Assembly: GCA_003671025.1 (NCBI GenBank)
Contig: QWPW01000001.1
Span: 124,001-188,000 of the forward strand
From: Planctomycetota bacterium
GTDB taxonomy: Bacteria > Planctomycetota > Phycisphaerae > Phycisphaerales > SM1A02
Length of the DNA stretch: 64,000 bases
Direction of reading: 5' to 3'
The notes beneath the pieces were generated by a model that made no database searches, had not been told where the DNA came from, and saw nothing but the letters and a program-made list of their open reading frames with translations. This document shows, piece after piece, positions 28,435 through 37,916 of the stretch (the stretch's first letter is position 1; every line of letters starts with the position of its first letter). Both the position numbers and the translations under genes were made by a program.

Positions 28435-28962
28435 ATGAGCAGGATCACCACCAGTTGGGACATCGGCCGATCAAGCGGACATTGCGCGGCCAGCGGCGAG
28501 CCTCTGACCGCAGGAATGCCCTGCATTGTCGCGCTGATCGAGCGCGTGGAAGATCTGTCAGCGCCACTCGTGCGCATGGACTTTTCTCAGGCGGGATGGG
28601 ATTCACCGGCGCGTCCTGTCGGAGTGATCGCGTTTTGGAAAACCGTGGTCGCGCCCGCAGGTGAAAAACGCCGCGGCTTTGCCGATGATCAAACATTGCT
28701 CGACCTCTTTGATCGTCTCGGTGGTGATGAGCGTCCGCATCGCGTGCGCTTTCGTTTTGTGTTGATGCTGCTGTTGGTGCGCAAGCGCTTGCTTCGCGTC
28801 GCGGGCACTTCGACAGCGGCGGGCGTTGAGACTTGGAGTGTGTTGCCCAAGGGTGCCGCCGAGGGTGAAGCGCCGACTGCAGTGCTCAATCCCAAACTCG
28901 ATGAAGCCGCGATGAAAGAAGTCACCGATCAACTGGGCGAGGTGCTCGATGGGGCGTGGTAG
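28435..28962 (+). CDS. Hypothetical protein
   Basis: A soluble 175-residue protein, not recognised. The N-terminal third has the pattern C-A-x-SG-x-PL-x-x-G-x-PC (CAASGEPLTAGMPCIVALIE), which could be a degenerate zinc-binding knuckle. The middle is basic (RVRFRFVLMLLLVRKRLLRV) and looks like one amphipathic helix rather than a membrane span. The C-terminus ends LDEAAMKEVTDQLGEVLDGAW. It is followed by two genes linked by close spacing, so it probably heads an operon. The function is unknown. Confidence 0.65.
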   Translation: MSRITTSWDIGRSSGHCAASGEPLTAGMPCIVALIERVEDLSAPLVRMDFSQAGWDSPARPVGVIAFWKTVVAPAGEKRRGFADDQTLLDLFDRLGGDERPHRVRFRFVLMLLLVRKRLLRVAGTSTAAGVETWSVLPKGAAEGEAPTAVLNPKLDEAAMKEVTDQLGEVLDGAW

Positions 28963-28990
28963 TCGCCCCTCACATTGCACCGCCGCGCGC

Positions 28991-29935
28991 ATGTCGATGA
29001 GCATGTTGCAGTGTGCCGTCGCAGTCACGACACTGCACGCGTGCACGCCGCTGGCGATACCGCCATCAGTGCGGGAAACCCCGAAAAACGCGAGAGAACT
29101 GACGATTCAGGACGCAGACGCCGCCGCGGCGTTTGCCGCATTTACGCCGTTGCTCGCCGCGCATGATGAGCGCGTGCGCAAGCTCGACGTCTTCGAATCG
29201 CGCAGTTCACTCGAGCTTCGCTATCACAACGAGAGCGGCGAACACTTCGATCAATGCGAAGCCGACATCTTTCTCGCCGGTGCTGATCGCGGAGCGGTTC
29301 GCATCACCAAGGTCGGTCACAACCTGATGTGGATCGGCGGCAACGCCAATCGTGGTTGGATCTTTTATCTCGACAGCAAACCCACGCGCGCGGTGGTCTA
29401 CGAACAACTCGACGAATCCGCAGCGGGCTCCGCGGATTCGATGGAGAACGGCGAGTTCGCGCTGCTCACGCCCAAGTCTGCGCGCATGCTCATGGGGCTC
29501 GCAGCTATTCCGCATGATGCGCTGTTGCTGCGCATTGCCGGCGCTGCGCCCGATGCTCCATGGCACGAACGCGTTGAAGTGCAGTGGCGCGTTCACGCTC
29601 GCGCGACGGTGTCGATGCGTTTGGGTGCTGACGGTTTGCCCACGCAGGTTTGCGTGCGCGATCTCGCAGGCACAGTGATCGCCACCGCAACGCTCACCGA
29701 GTATGTGAGCGTGCGCGCGCCCAATCTCGCGGAAGGCGCATGGCCGCGCGTCGCACGTCGCACCGAAGTCATCGCACCGCGCACGAAGTCGGTGATTCGT
29801 CTTTTTCTCGATGGTCCCAGCGCGCAGGGTAAACGGATCAAGCCCAAGTTCTTCGAGCTCGATGCGCTCATCGCGCAGATGCGTCCTGACAGCGTTGAGT
29901 ACGTGCACCAAACCGAATCGGTCACGAAGCCATGA
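28991..29935 (+). CDS. Putative lipoprotein, unknown function
   Basis: From the ATG at 28991, a short hydrophobic leader ends in LHAC, a plausible lipobox, so the protein is likely lipid-anchored in the envelope. The rest (about 300 residues) is a mixed beta-rich domain without recognised motifs (WIGGNANRGWIFYLDSKPTRA, WRVHARATVSMRLGADGLPT). The pattern of a lipoprotein followed by an RDD membrane protein with overlapping ATGA suggests a shared envelope function. An earlier start at 28949 would overlap the previous gene by 14 bp. Confidence 0.65.
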   Translation: MSMSMLQCAVAVTTLHACTPLAIPPSVRETPKNARELTIQDADAAAAFAAFTPLLAAHDERVRKLDVFESRSSLELRYHNESGEHFDQCEADIFLAGADRGAVRITKVGHNLMWIGGNANRGWIFYLDSKPTRAVVYEQLDESAAGSADSMENGEFALLTPKSARMLMGLAAIPHDALLLRIAGAAPDAPWHERVEVQWRVHARATVSMRLGADGLPTQVCVRDLAGTVIATATLTEYVSVRAPNLAEGAWPRVARRTEVIAPRTKSVIRLFLDGPSAQGKRIKPKFFELDALIAQMRPDSVEYVHQTESVTKP

Positions 29936-31926
29936 GTGTCACGCATCGTTCTGCGTCGCATGACATGCGAACTCCAATCGTGAAGCGCTCGAATCAATCG
30001 TCGTTGAGTGTCATGTCGCAGTTGGACTTTCGCGGCTGTTTTCTGCGGGTTTTGCGCGGTTTCGCGGGGACGCATCTGTGGTGCGTGTGCCTCGTCGCCT
30101 GCATCGCCATCTCCTCCGCGCGTGCAGATCTTCCGGGCACCATGCCGCTCTCGGCCGCCGGTGAAGGTCATCTCTGGTGGATCGTCGCGCGTGAACCGTC
30201 GTCGACCGAGAGCACCGCGCGTGAGTATCTCCTCATGCATCACGCGAGTGTCGAAGCGGCGCCGACCGAGCGACTCGTGCTCGTGCTGCCCACGATGCCT
30301 GAAGGAATCGCAGCCGAGGGCGCGGATGTCATCATCGTCATGCGCGCAGAGGGCGCGCGCAAACGCATGGTGTTGACGCTCGCGGCCGCGCGCAATCCGT
30401 CGATGGGACATTGGTACAACCATCCACGCGAAGGACCACGCGTGCTTCCGCCGCTCGACAGCGAAGGCGAATTGCGCGGGTTAGCCATGGTGAAGGGGCA
30501 ACTGCATGCGCTGTTGCGACTTCCGCGCACGGCGGCAACGGAGCCTGAGCGTTGGTGGCTCGGCGCGATGACCAGCCAAGCGAGTGTCGATGGTGCATGG
30601 CAACAACTGCCGCTGCCGCCGCTGGAATTTGCCGAACCCGTGATGCTGGCCACAATCGGTGGAGCGCTTGAAGCCATCGGTACCGTTGATCGCAACATCA
30701 AACTGGTGAGATGGATTGCCGCGAGCAAAGGCGCTTCGATCGCGGCAACTGCGGATGCGCAGGCGCCTTCGAACGCGGTGGTCACGCATGACGAATCGCG
30801 CGCAATCGCGCCGAAAACCAGCGCAATTGAGCTCGCTCCCGTTCTCTCGGACGAGGTTCCATTCTTGAGGGGAACATGGGAGACGCGGCCGCTGCTCAAT
30901 GCCCAATCCATGTCCCCGCGCACGGTGATAGGAATCATCGACGTCGGTGGCAGTGAGATTTTGGTGCGCCGCGTCGGTGCCAACGAACTCAACACGAACG
31001 AACCCAGCGCCGCAGTTGCAGCTGCGCCAACGGCAGACGGCAGCGAATCTCCCGCATCACGCGCGACGAGTTTCATCCGCCTCGAACGCAATCGTCAAGA
31101 TCAACTCACGCCGTGGGCGGAGTTCGCGCAACCGCGTCAGCCGTGGTCATTGGCGAGTTTTGCCCCAGGCGAAGCGGGTATCGGTGCCGCGTTACTTGTT
31201 CTCGATGCGAAATCGCGCGGAACTATCGCGCTGATTTCACAAAGCGCCGCGACTCCTACTGCGCCCATGTTGCTTGAGCCGCCGACCTTTTCAGCGCGCT
31301 CCTGGATGCATGTCCCCATTCTCGGCGTGTTCTCGATTCTGCTGGTCCTCGCGGCAGTCGTGTTTGGCTCCGATGCCTACCTCGCAAATCGCGCGCGCGG
31401 CGAAATCCCCAACGCGCGAGTACGTACGGCTCGACTGCGCGGCGCGGATCCGTTCAAGCGCGTACTCGCGTTCTGCATTGATCTCGCGCCGGGCCTCATC
31501 GCAGTGTGGAGTGTGGTCGGCGGCAATCCGCTCGATCTCATCGAAGCGGGCATCTTCGTCACTGATGTTTCCCAGCAAATGCCCGCGATTTGCGCGATGT
31601 TCGCGGGTTGGGCCTTCGCGTCATTGGGCGATATTGCGTTTGGCCGATCACTGGGCAAGCGCATCGTTGGCCTGCGCATCATTCGCGTTGGCGGGGCGTC
31701 TTTCGATGCAAGCGCCACCGCCGTTGATCTTGGCGAGACTAAGTCACGGGACAGTGCAGACGCGATCGATTGGTTTCCGCGACCGTCGACGGCTCGTCGA
31801 ACAATGCGCGCACTGCTCTCGATCATCGTGGTCGCATCGCCGCTGGTGATGATCGTTGCCTATCTCAACCCTGATCGCGATGGCCCCGCCGACATGCTCA
31901 CGGGCACCGCAGTGGTCGAGGAGTAG
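29932..31926 (+). CDS. RDD-family membrane protein with large extracytoplasmic domain
   Basis: A 664-residue protein. An N-terminal hydrophobic segment (HLWCVCLVACIAISSARA, after a basic stretch) is a signal peptide or anchor. About 400 residues of exported beta-type sequence follow, then a membrane helix (VPILGVFSILLVLAAVVFGS) and a C-terminal RDD domain: FKRVLAFCIDLAPGLIAVW, FGRSLGKRIVGLRIIRVGG and a last helix. The R and the DD-like aspartate of the RDD motif are visible. RDD proteins are often transport-related; the function here is not known. ATGA overlap with the preceding lipoprotein gene. Confidence 0.75.
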   Translation: MSVTHRSASHDMRTPIVKRSNQSSLSVMSQLDFRGCFLRVLRGFAGTHLWCVCLVACIAISSARADLPGTMPLSAAGEGHLWWIVAREPSSTESTAREYLLMHHASVEAAPTERLVLVLPTMPEGIAAEGADVIIVMRAEGARKRMVLTLAAARNPSMGHWYNHPREGPRVLPPLDSEGELRGLAMVKGQLHALLRLPRTAATEPERWWLGAMTSQASVDGAWQQLPLPPLEFAEPVMLATIGGALEAIGTVDRNIKLVRWIAASKGASIAATADAQAPSNAVVTHDESRAIAPKTSAIELAPVLSDEVPFLRGTWETRPLLNAQSMSPRTVIGIIDVGGSEILVRRVGANELNTNEPSAAVAAAPTADGSESPASRATSFIRLERNRQDQLTPWAEFAQPRQPWSLASFAPGEAGIGAALLVLDAKSRGTIALISQSAATPTAPMLLEPPTFSARSWMHVPILGVFSILLVLAAVVFGSDAYLANRARGEIPNARVRTARLRGADPFKRVLAFCIDLAPGLIAVWSVVGGNPLDLIEAGIFVTDVSQQMPAICAMFAGWAFASLGDIAFGRSLGKRIVGLRIIRVGGASFDASATAVDLGETKSRDSADAIDWFPRPSTARRTMRALLSIIVVASPLVMIVAYLNPDRDGPADMLTGTAVVEE

Positions 31927-31930
31927 GGCT

Positions 31931-31955
31931 TCCCACCCGAAGTGGGGCACTTTTG
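31931..31955 (+). terminator. Possible weak terminator after the RDD gene
   Basis: A short stem TCCCAC/GTGGGG (31931-31936, 31942-31947) is followed by GCACTTTTG, 4 bp after the stop codon. Confidence 0.35.
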
Positions 31956-32068
31956 ACTCGGGTTGAGCAGTTTCTGCATTTTGAGGATTCTCACCCGTGC
32001 CTGCCGATGTAGTCGTACAGCGGCAGAGATTATTTCTCCGTCGAGTGCAGTCTGTCACATCGTGACGG

Positions 32069-34711
32069 ATGCCGATTCAGGACGAATCGGTTTCATACGC
32101 GCCCATTCTCTTCATCGAGGTGGGCACTCGGAAGGATTCTGAGTCACCCGTGTCCGCGAGCGCAACTCCAACTCCATCTCCGGGCAACGGCGTCACGCCG
32201 CCAGTGGAAACTCCTGCCGCGAGCTCGGTCGCAAGCACGCCGACCGCGGCGCCAAATGCAGGTATTTCCCGAGGAATTCGCGACTTTTGGCAAGTGCCGC
32301 TCTTGGCCACAGGTGTCGCGGGAATCGTTGCCGCGTTGTATTACGCACGCGCTCATCCACCTCAAGATGACTTCGCTGGTGCGTTGGCTCAAGCCGAAGA
32401 ACTCGTGAACAAAGGCGAACTCGACGCAGCCAAAGTCGTGCTCTTTGACGTGGTCGGGGCCAACCTTGAGAAGGCTCCGCCCGAGTTGCTTCCGCGCTTT
32501 CATGCGGTGGGAGCGGACTACGTGGCGGCCAAGATCCGCGGAGTCGATCGCCCCGGCAAAGACAGCGACGCGCAAGTGGTGACTGCGTACGACAAAGCCA
32601 AGGCCAGCGGCTGGACGCTCACTTCCGAGCAACTCATTCGCTACGCAGAGAGTTTGGTGCGGCTCGAACGCGCGCAAGAAGCGTTCGCTGCGATTAGTGC
32701 TGCAGGCAATACCGAGCAGGCCGATGCGCTGCGCCGACAAGTGCGTCGTGAAGCGTTGCTGGGAGTGTTGGGATCACCAACCGCGGGCGTTGCGGTGCGT
32801 GCTCCCGAAACGTTGTTGGCCGCGATCGATGAGTTTCGCGCGGATCCCGCGTTGAGCGTTGCTGATGAAGCGTGGGCTGCCGCACGCGCGGCGGAACTGC
32901 GCATCGGCATGGAGCGTTTCGCGGATGCGAGTGATCGATTACTGCTTGATTTGCGCCGCATTGAGAGCGCATCGAGTGATCAGGTCGGCGAAAATTCCAC
33001 GGGCGCAACGCCGCAAGCATTCGCAGAGCTCTCCGGTCTGCTCGCTGAAGCGCTCCGCCGCCAAGGTCGATTCATAGAGGCGCAGCGAGAGTTTGAACAC
33101 GCGCATCAACTCGTGCGCGCAGGCACGCCCGTCGCTGGCGCGATTGATGTGGGCTTAGGTCGCACGTTGTTGGCGCTGAAAAATTCCGCCGAGGCCAAGG
33201 ATGTGTTTGATCGCGCGGTGCTGGCGCAGCACGATGGCGCCGTTGGGCACAACGCGTTGTTAGGTCGCGCGCAATCGCGTTCCGAAATCGGTGACGCCGA
33301 TGGCGCAACCCGTGATTTCAGCGGTTTGCGCGGGGCAATTCGTCGCGGTGATCTTGATGCTTCGATGATCAATGAAGTCGAACGTGTGCTGCTTGAGCGA
33401 GCCGATGCCGCGCTTGTCGCGGAGGCTCCCGCAGAAGCGCTGGCCTACGCGGAGATCGCGGTTGATCTTGGCCGAGTTGGTGGCGCGAGTGCTGCGGCGT
33501 TGCTTCGCGTGGCCACATCTTCGCGTGAAGAAGCCAATCGCATGCTCAAAGCGGCCAAGAGCGCTTCGCCGATGTTGGTCGAAACCGATCCCGAAGACCG
33601 CGCCAAGATCAATCGTTTACTCAAGCGTGCGGGCGATGCGTTTGCCTCGCATGCGGCGACGCCGCAAGCGCGCGCGGCGCAAGATGGAACGTACACCGCA
33701 AGTTTGTGGGCCGCCGCGGATAGCTACGACCTCGCTGGTTGGCGTGAAGCGGCGATCGCGAATTTTCAGGCGTATCTCGACGCAACGCAGCCGGACAATC
33801 TTGATCGAGCCGAAGCGTTCTGGCGGCTTGCAGTGCTCAATCATGCGGAGGGCGCGTTCGCTGACGCGGCGAAGTTTTACGCCAGCGCGATTGCAGTTTC
33901 TCCAAAGGTCTATCAAGGCCGTTCGATCGTGCCGCTCGCGCGCGCGCTGGCTTCGAGCGGACGCGTTGCCGATGCGATGGCGCAATTGCAAACAGTCATC
34001 GACGGCGCTGCGGGCTTGAAGCCTTCGGCCGACGAGTATTTCGAAGCGCTCGATGTGTACGCGCGATTGTGCGCGCAGAAGGAAGACTTCGTGCGCTCCG
34101 CCGAATTGTTGCGCGAAGCAGTGGCGCGTCGTCCCGAGAATCCGCGGGTGGGTGAGTTGAGCTTCCGGCTCGGCGAGAGTTTGCGCGCAGTGGCGCGTGC
34201 TTCGCGTGAGCAATCGGAGTCGGCCGATGTCTCGGTCGCGCGCCGTGTGCAACTGGCCGATGAGTCACAAGATCGGCTCAAAGAAGCGCGCCGCGCGTTC
34301 GAAGGATCGATCTTGGCACTCGAAGCGCGCAGCGACACGCTCGATGGACTGTCACGCGACATGTTGCGCGAGGCGCATCTTGGTCGCGCGCACTCTGCCT
34401 TTGATTTGGCGCAGTATGAAGATTCCATCTCGCTGTACGAAGCGGTGGATCGCAAGTACCCCGAACACGCGTCGAGCATGATCGCGCTGATTCAGATCGT
34501 CAATGCGTGCGACGCGCTGGGCGACAACACGCGCGCCGACACTGCGCATCGGCGAGCGCAATTGCGCTTGGCCCAACTTCCCGATGACGCCTTTCTCGTG
34601 GGTGGCGGGATTCTCGCGCGTGAAAGTTGGGAGCGTTGGTTGCACAATCATCCGCCGTCGGGCTCGCGTCTGGCGAGCGAAGTTCCCAGCGCGAAAGAGG
34701 CGGCGCAATGA
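32069..34711 (+). CDS. Large tetratricopeptide-repeat protein with single membrane helix
   Basis: An 880-residue protein. After an N-terminal Ser/Thr/Pro-rich segment comes one membrane helix (VPLLATGVAGIVAALYYA, about residues 75-92), and the rest is helical repeats of TPR type, e.g. AEALAYAEIAVDLGR, REAAIANFQAYLDATQPDNLDRAEAFWRLAVL (in parts) and AQYEDSISLYEAVDRKYPEHA. This topology suits a scaffold outside the cytoplasm. The stop overlaps the start of the next gene (ATGA), and the flagellar block follows, so a flagellar or envelope assembly role is conceivable. The start is uncertain; ATG at 32069 is the first available. Confidence 0.75.
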   Translation: MPIQDESVSYAPILFIEVGTRKDSESPVSASATPTPSPGNGVTPPVETPAASSVASTPTAAPNAGISRGIRDFWQVPLLATGVAGIVAALYYARAHPPQDDFAGALAQAEELVNKGELDAAKVVLFDVVGANLEKAPPELLPRFHAVGADYVAAKIRGVDRPGKDSDAQVVTAYDKAKASGWTLTSEQLIRYAESLVRLERAQEAFAAISAAGNTEQADALRRQVRREALLGVLGSPTAGVAVRAPETLLAAIDEFRADPALSVADEAWAAARAAELRIGMERFADASDRLLLDLRRIESASSDQVGENSTGATPQAFAELSGLLAEALRRQGRFIEAQREFEHAHQLVRAGTPVAGAIDVGLGRTLLALKNSAEAKDVFDRAVLAQHDGAVGHNALLGRAQSRSEIGDADGATRDFSGLRGAIRRGDLDASMINEVERVLLERADAALVAEAPAEALAYAEIAVDLGRVGGASAAALLRVATSSREEANRMLKAAKSASPMLVETDPEDRAKINRLLKRAGDAFASHAATPQARAAQDGTYTASLWAAADSYDLAGWREAAIANFQAYLDATQPDNLDRAEAFWRLAVLNHAEGAFADAAKFYASAIAVSPKVYQGRSIVPLARALASSGRVADAMAQLQTVIDGAAGLKPSADEYFEALDVYARLCAQKEDFVRSAELLREAVARRPENPRVGELSFRLGESLRAVARASREQSESADVSVARRVQLADESQDRLKEARRAFEGSILALEARSDTLDGLSRDMLREAHLGRAHSAFDLAQYEDSISLYEAVDRKYPEHASSMIALIQIVNACDALGDNTRADTAHRRAQLRLAQLPDDAFLVGGGILARESWERWLHNHPPSGSRLASEVPSAKEAAQ

Positions 34712-35211
34712 GTGACCCTCGCAGCGACCCCGCGCGTGATGCGTCGGGCACGTTCGCGCAATTGCACACGCTCGCCAGCGCTCGACTTGAAGCGGCGCGC
34801 ACGATGCGATTGATCGTGGCACGCGAGTCGTCGTTGCTCGCGACCATCGATTCAGCGCAGCGCGGTGAGATCTCGCAAGACGATGCCGAGGACTTGCTCA
34901 CCGCGCATTTGAACGCGCGTCAATTGTGCTTGAGTGCGATGCAGGCGGATCAATCGCAGTGGAATCTCCTCGCGGAGCAACGCTCGTCATGGAGTGACAA
35001 CGCGCGCAGCACCATCGCGTCGATTGGAGCCGAAATCGCGGCAATTCTCGGTGAATTGTCCACCAGCGACGCATCGTTCATGAGCGAGCTTGCGGCTCGG
35101 CGCAACGTGGCGCGTATCGAAATGACTCGCGCCGATGACGCGCGCGCCGCGCAACGCGCCTACGCCCCACGCGAAGCGATCGAACCTCGCTTCACCGATC
35201 GGAGGGGATGA
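34708..35211 (+). CDS. Coiled-coil protein, possibly FlgN-like flagellar chaperone
   Basis: A 167-residue, almost entirely helical protein without cysteine motifs or membrane spans. The pattern (an early ESSLLATIDSAQRGEIS segment, then LLAEQRSSWSDNARSTIASIGAEIAAILGEL) is like that of FlgN, which binds hook-associated proteins before export. The likeness is weak and rests on size, helix content and position directly before a flagellar regulator pair. It is coupled at both ends by overlapping start/stop codons with the TPR gene and the histidine kinase. Confidence 0.5.
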   Translation: MSDPRSDPARDASGTFAQLHTLASARLEAARTMRLIVARESSLLATIDSAQRGEISQDDAEDLLTAHLNARQLCLSAMQADQSQWNLLAEQRSSWSDNARSTIASIGAEIAAILGELSTSDASFMSELAARRNVARIEMTRADDARAAQRAYAPREAIEPRFTDRRG

Positions 35212-36245
35212 TGTCGAGCGCACCGATTCCCGCCGCTGAGTTCACCGAGTTCCTGCGCAACTTCACCGAAGCCACGTCGCGTCTGCAAGAGACCCATCTC
35301 ACGCTCACGGGACAAGTGGAACGATTGCAGGCAGAGCTCGCCGAGGCCAACGATCGATTGCGTCGATCACGATCGCTTGCCGCGTTGGGCGAAATGGCCG
35401 CGGGCATCGCGCATGAGATCCGCAATCCGTTGGGCGCGATTGCGCTGCATGCAGAGATGCTCAAGGAAGATGTCGCCGATCGTCCCGACGCGGCATCGAG
35501 CGTCGACAAGATCCAACGCGCCACTGGTCGGCTAGAGCGCATCGTGCGCGACGTGCTCAGTTTCGCGCGCGACACTCGCGTGCAAGCGGTGGACACGAGC
35601 GCGGCGCAGGTCTTCGAAATCGTGATCGAAGATTGCGAATCGGTCTTGGTAAATGAAGGCGTGGCGATTCATATTGAAATTCACGGCGCCTGTCTGCTCG
35701 CTGCCGACAGCGCGCTGCTCGCGCAGGCTCTGACCAATCTTGTGCGGAACGCCGCCGAAGCCATGCGCGGAGGCGCGCGTCGCGACATCGTGCTCGGTGC
35801 GCGCGAAGCACGACTGCGCACCACTGACGGAGGTCGCCGCGACTTCGTGGTGCTCTCAGTCGAGGACTCTGGTCCTGGCATCCCCGCCGAGGCACGCGAG
35901 CGCATTTTCAACCCGTTTTTCACCACGCGCGCGGAAGGCACGGGCCTCGGATTGGCCATCGTTCATCGCATCATCGATGCGCACGGCGGGAATCCGTTTT
36001 TTACCACGCGCGCGGAAGGCACGGGCCTCGGATTGGCCATCGTTCATCGCATCATCGATGCGCACGGCGGGATGACCGCGTGTACCGAAGCGGTCAACCT
36101 CAACAGCAACGGAACGCGCGGCGCGCGCATCGAACTTTCACTTCCACTCGTTCCTCCCAACGTCGCGGCCGCCGATGGCGTGTCGCTTGGTGAGGCCGTT
36201 CGCCGCAGAGTCAACGGGCAGCAACATGTTCAAGCAATCGCATGA
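35208..36245 (+). CDS. Flagellar sensor histidine kinase (NtrB/FlrB type) with duplicated G-box
   Basis: A cytoplasmic kinase: coiled coil (residues 20-55), H-box GEMAAGIAHEIRNPLGAIALH, N-box NLVRNAAEAMRGG, DSGPGIP, FNPFFTTRAEGTGLGLAIVH and a second copy of the last block. The NPFF to DAHGG segment of 27 residues is repeated in tandem in frame, which should insert a whole extra ATP-lid/G2 region and may impair ATP binding. Without it the protein is of normal size. There is no membrane helix or PAS domain. It is followed 16 bp later by its likely partner, the sigma-54 activator. GGAGG precedes ATG at 35211, which may be the true start. Confidence 0.9.
   Translation: MMSSAPIPAAEFTEFLRNFTEATSRLQETHLTLTGQVERLQAELAEANDRLRRSRSLAALGEMAAGIAHEIRNPLGAIALHAEMLKEDVADRPDAASSVDKIQRATGRLERIVRDVLSFARDTRVQAVDTSAAQVFEIVIEDCESVLVNEGVAIHIEIHGACLLAADSALLAQALTNLVRNAAEAMRGGARRDIVLGAREARLRTTDGGRRDFVVLSVEDSGPGIPAEARERIFNPFFTTRAEGTGLGLAIVHRIIDAHGGNPFFTTRAEGTGLGLAIVHRIIDAHGGMTACTEAVNLNSNGTRGARIELSLPLVPPNVAAADGVSLGEAVRRRVNGQQHVQAIA
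35910..36071. repeat. 81-bp tandem duplication inside the histidine kinase gene
   Basis: Copies 35910-35990 and 35991-36071 differ only at two bases near the start (AAC/AAT and TTC/TTT), both silent. The unit is 27 codons. Confidence 0.95.
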
Positions 36246-36261
36246 TTGAAGGAGTATTGAT

Positions 36262-37908
36262 ATGGGCAAAGTTCTCGTAGTTGATGACAAAGAACTCATG
36301 CGTGATAGCGTGGCCGCGATCCTCAGTCGCAAGGGTCACGGAGTGGTCACCGCTCCTGATGCTCGCGGCGCGTTGGCACGCATTGCCGACAAGCGGCCCG
36401 AATGCGTGGTGACTGATTTGCAAATGCCGGGCATGAATGGATTGGAGTTGCTCGAAGAGATTCGCAAGATCGACTCTGAGCTGCCGGTCATCTTCATGAC
36501 TGCGTTTGGCTCGGTTGAGACTGCAGTCGAAGCGATGCGCAAGGGCGCATTCGACTATGTGACCAAGCCGTTCTCTGGCGACGAACTCTCTATCTCGGTT
36601 GAGCGCGCGTTGGAGCACGCACGTCTCTTGCGCGAGAACCAAGTGTTGCGCGCGGAGAAACCGCAGTCGCGACGCGCACAGAGTCACCGCATGATTGGCA
36701 GCGGCAGCGCGATGGAAGCGCTGCGCGCCAAACTTGCACCGATCTCGGCCAGTCATGGCACTGTCCTGATTACGGGCGAGAGCGGCACAGGCAAAGAAGT
36801 CGCGGCGCGCTTCGTCCATGAAAACAGTCCGCGTTCCACCGCACCGTTCTTGGCGATCAACTGCGCGGCGCTTTCTTCGGCGTTGCTCGAAAGTGAATTG
36901 TTCGGACATGAGAAGGGCGCCTTCACCGGTGCCGATCGCCTGCGCAAAGGCCGCTTCGAATTGGCCGAAGGCGGGACATTGCTCTTGGACGAAATCAGCG
37001 AAATTCCCCCTGATTTGCAGGCAAAACTGCTGCGTGTCCTGCAAGAGAAGTGCTTCGAGCGCGTCGGTTCGAGCGTGGCGCAGAAGTCGGATGTGCGCAT
37101 CGTCGCCACCACCAATCGCGACCTCGCGGTCGAAATCGAAGCGGGACGCTTTCGCGGCGACTTGTTCTTCCGCCTCAACGTTCTTCCCATTGCCATGCCT
37201 GCGTTGGGAGAGCGTTTGACTGATGTCTCCGAACTCGCGGAGCATTTCCTCGGACTCGTTGCCGACCGCGAGGGTGGTCGACGGAAGAAGTTGTCCAAGG
37301 AAGCGCTTGCGTTGTTTGAGCAGTACTCGTGGCCGGGCAATGTCCGCGAGTTGCAGAACCTCTGCGAGCGCGCCGCAGTCCTCGCCAGTGGTGATCTGAT
37401 CGCCGCCGAGTTGGTGGCGCCTTGGCTCGTCGCGTATGGACGTGCGTTTGCATCGCACGGCCACCCCTCGGGCAACAATGGATTCGCCTCAACGAATGTT
37501 GGGCAGTCCACGGCCGCGCAACCGTTTGTTGGTTTGCAAGGTTCAGTGCCTGCGGGATATGGATCGGTCGGACAACCAGTGATTGCGAGCTTGGCTGCGC
37601 GCGCGCGGTTGTCAGGATCGGCACCAGTGGAGACGCCCGTCATTGAGACATTCGGTATTGCACCGCGCGCGTCCTTCACTGCAAATGCACCCGCGCACAA
37701 TCTTGGCGATGGAACTGGCATCCCCAGTCTCGTGTGCGATGGTGCGTTGACACTGGATGAGATCGAGCGTCGATCCATCGTCGCCACGTTGGGCAAGAAT
37801 CGTGGTCACCGTCAGAAGAGCGCCAAAGCACTGGGAATTGGCGTGCGTACGCTCGGACTCAAACTCAAGAAGTGGAAAGAGGAATCCCTCGTTCCCGCGG
37901 AACTCTGA
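36262..37908 (+). CDS. flgR: Sigma-54-dependent response regulator (FlgR/FlrC type)
   Basis: A receiver domain (residues 1-120; phospho-aspartate in CVVTDLQMPGMNG, lysine in DYVTKPFSG) is followed by a sigma-54 activator AAA+ domain (Walker A GESGTGKE, ESELFGHEKGAFTGA with the RpoN-contacting GAFTGA loop, Walker B GGTLLLDEISEIP, SWPGNVRELQNLC). A long flexible Gly/Ala/Pro-rich linker (about residues 395-495) leads to a Fis-type helix-turn-helix (LTLDEIERRSIVATLGKNRG ... AKALGIGVRTLGLKLKKW). AAGGAG precedes the ATG. Placed between its kinase and flgB, it most likely switches on flagellar promoters; rpoN is in the same window. Confidence 0.93.
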   Translation: MGKVLVVDDKELMRDSVAAILSRKGHGVVTAPDARGALARIADKRPECVVTDLQMPGMNGLELLEEIRKIDSELPVIFMTAFGSVETAVEAMRKGAFDYVTKPFSGDELSISVERALEHARLLRENQVLRAEKPQSRRAQSHRMIGSGSAMEALRAKLAPISASHGTVLITGESGTGKEVAARFVHENSPRSTAPFLAINCAALSSALLESELFGHEKGAFTGADRLRKGRFELAEGGTLLLDEISEIPPDLQAKLLRVLQEKCFERVGSSVAQKSDVRIVATTNRDLAVEIEAGRFRGDLFFRLNVLPIAMPALGERLTDVSELAEHFLGLVADREGGRRKKLSKEALALFEQYSWPGNVRELQNLCERAAVLASGDLIAAELVAPWLVAYGRAFASHGHPSGNNGFASTNVGQSTAAQPFVGLQGSVPAGYGSVGQPVIASLAARARLSGSAPVETPVIETFGIAPRASFTANAPAHNLGDGTGIPSLVCDGALTLDEIERRSIVATLGKNRGHRQKSAKALGIGVRTLGLKLKKWKEESLVPAEL

Positions 37909-37916
37909 GGCACATC

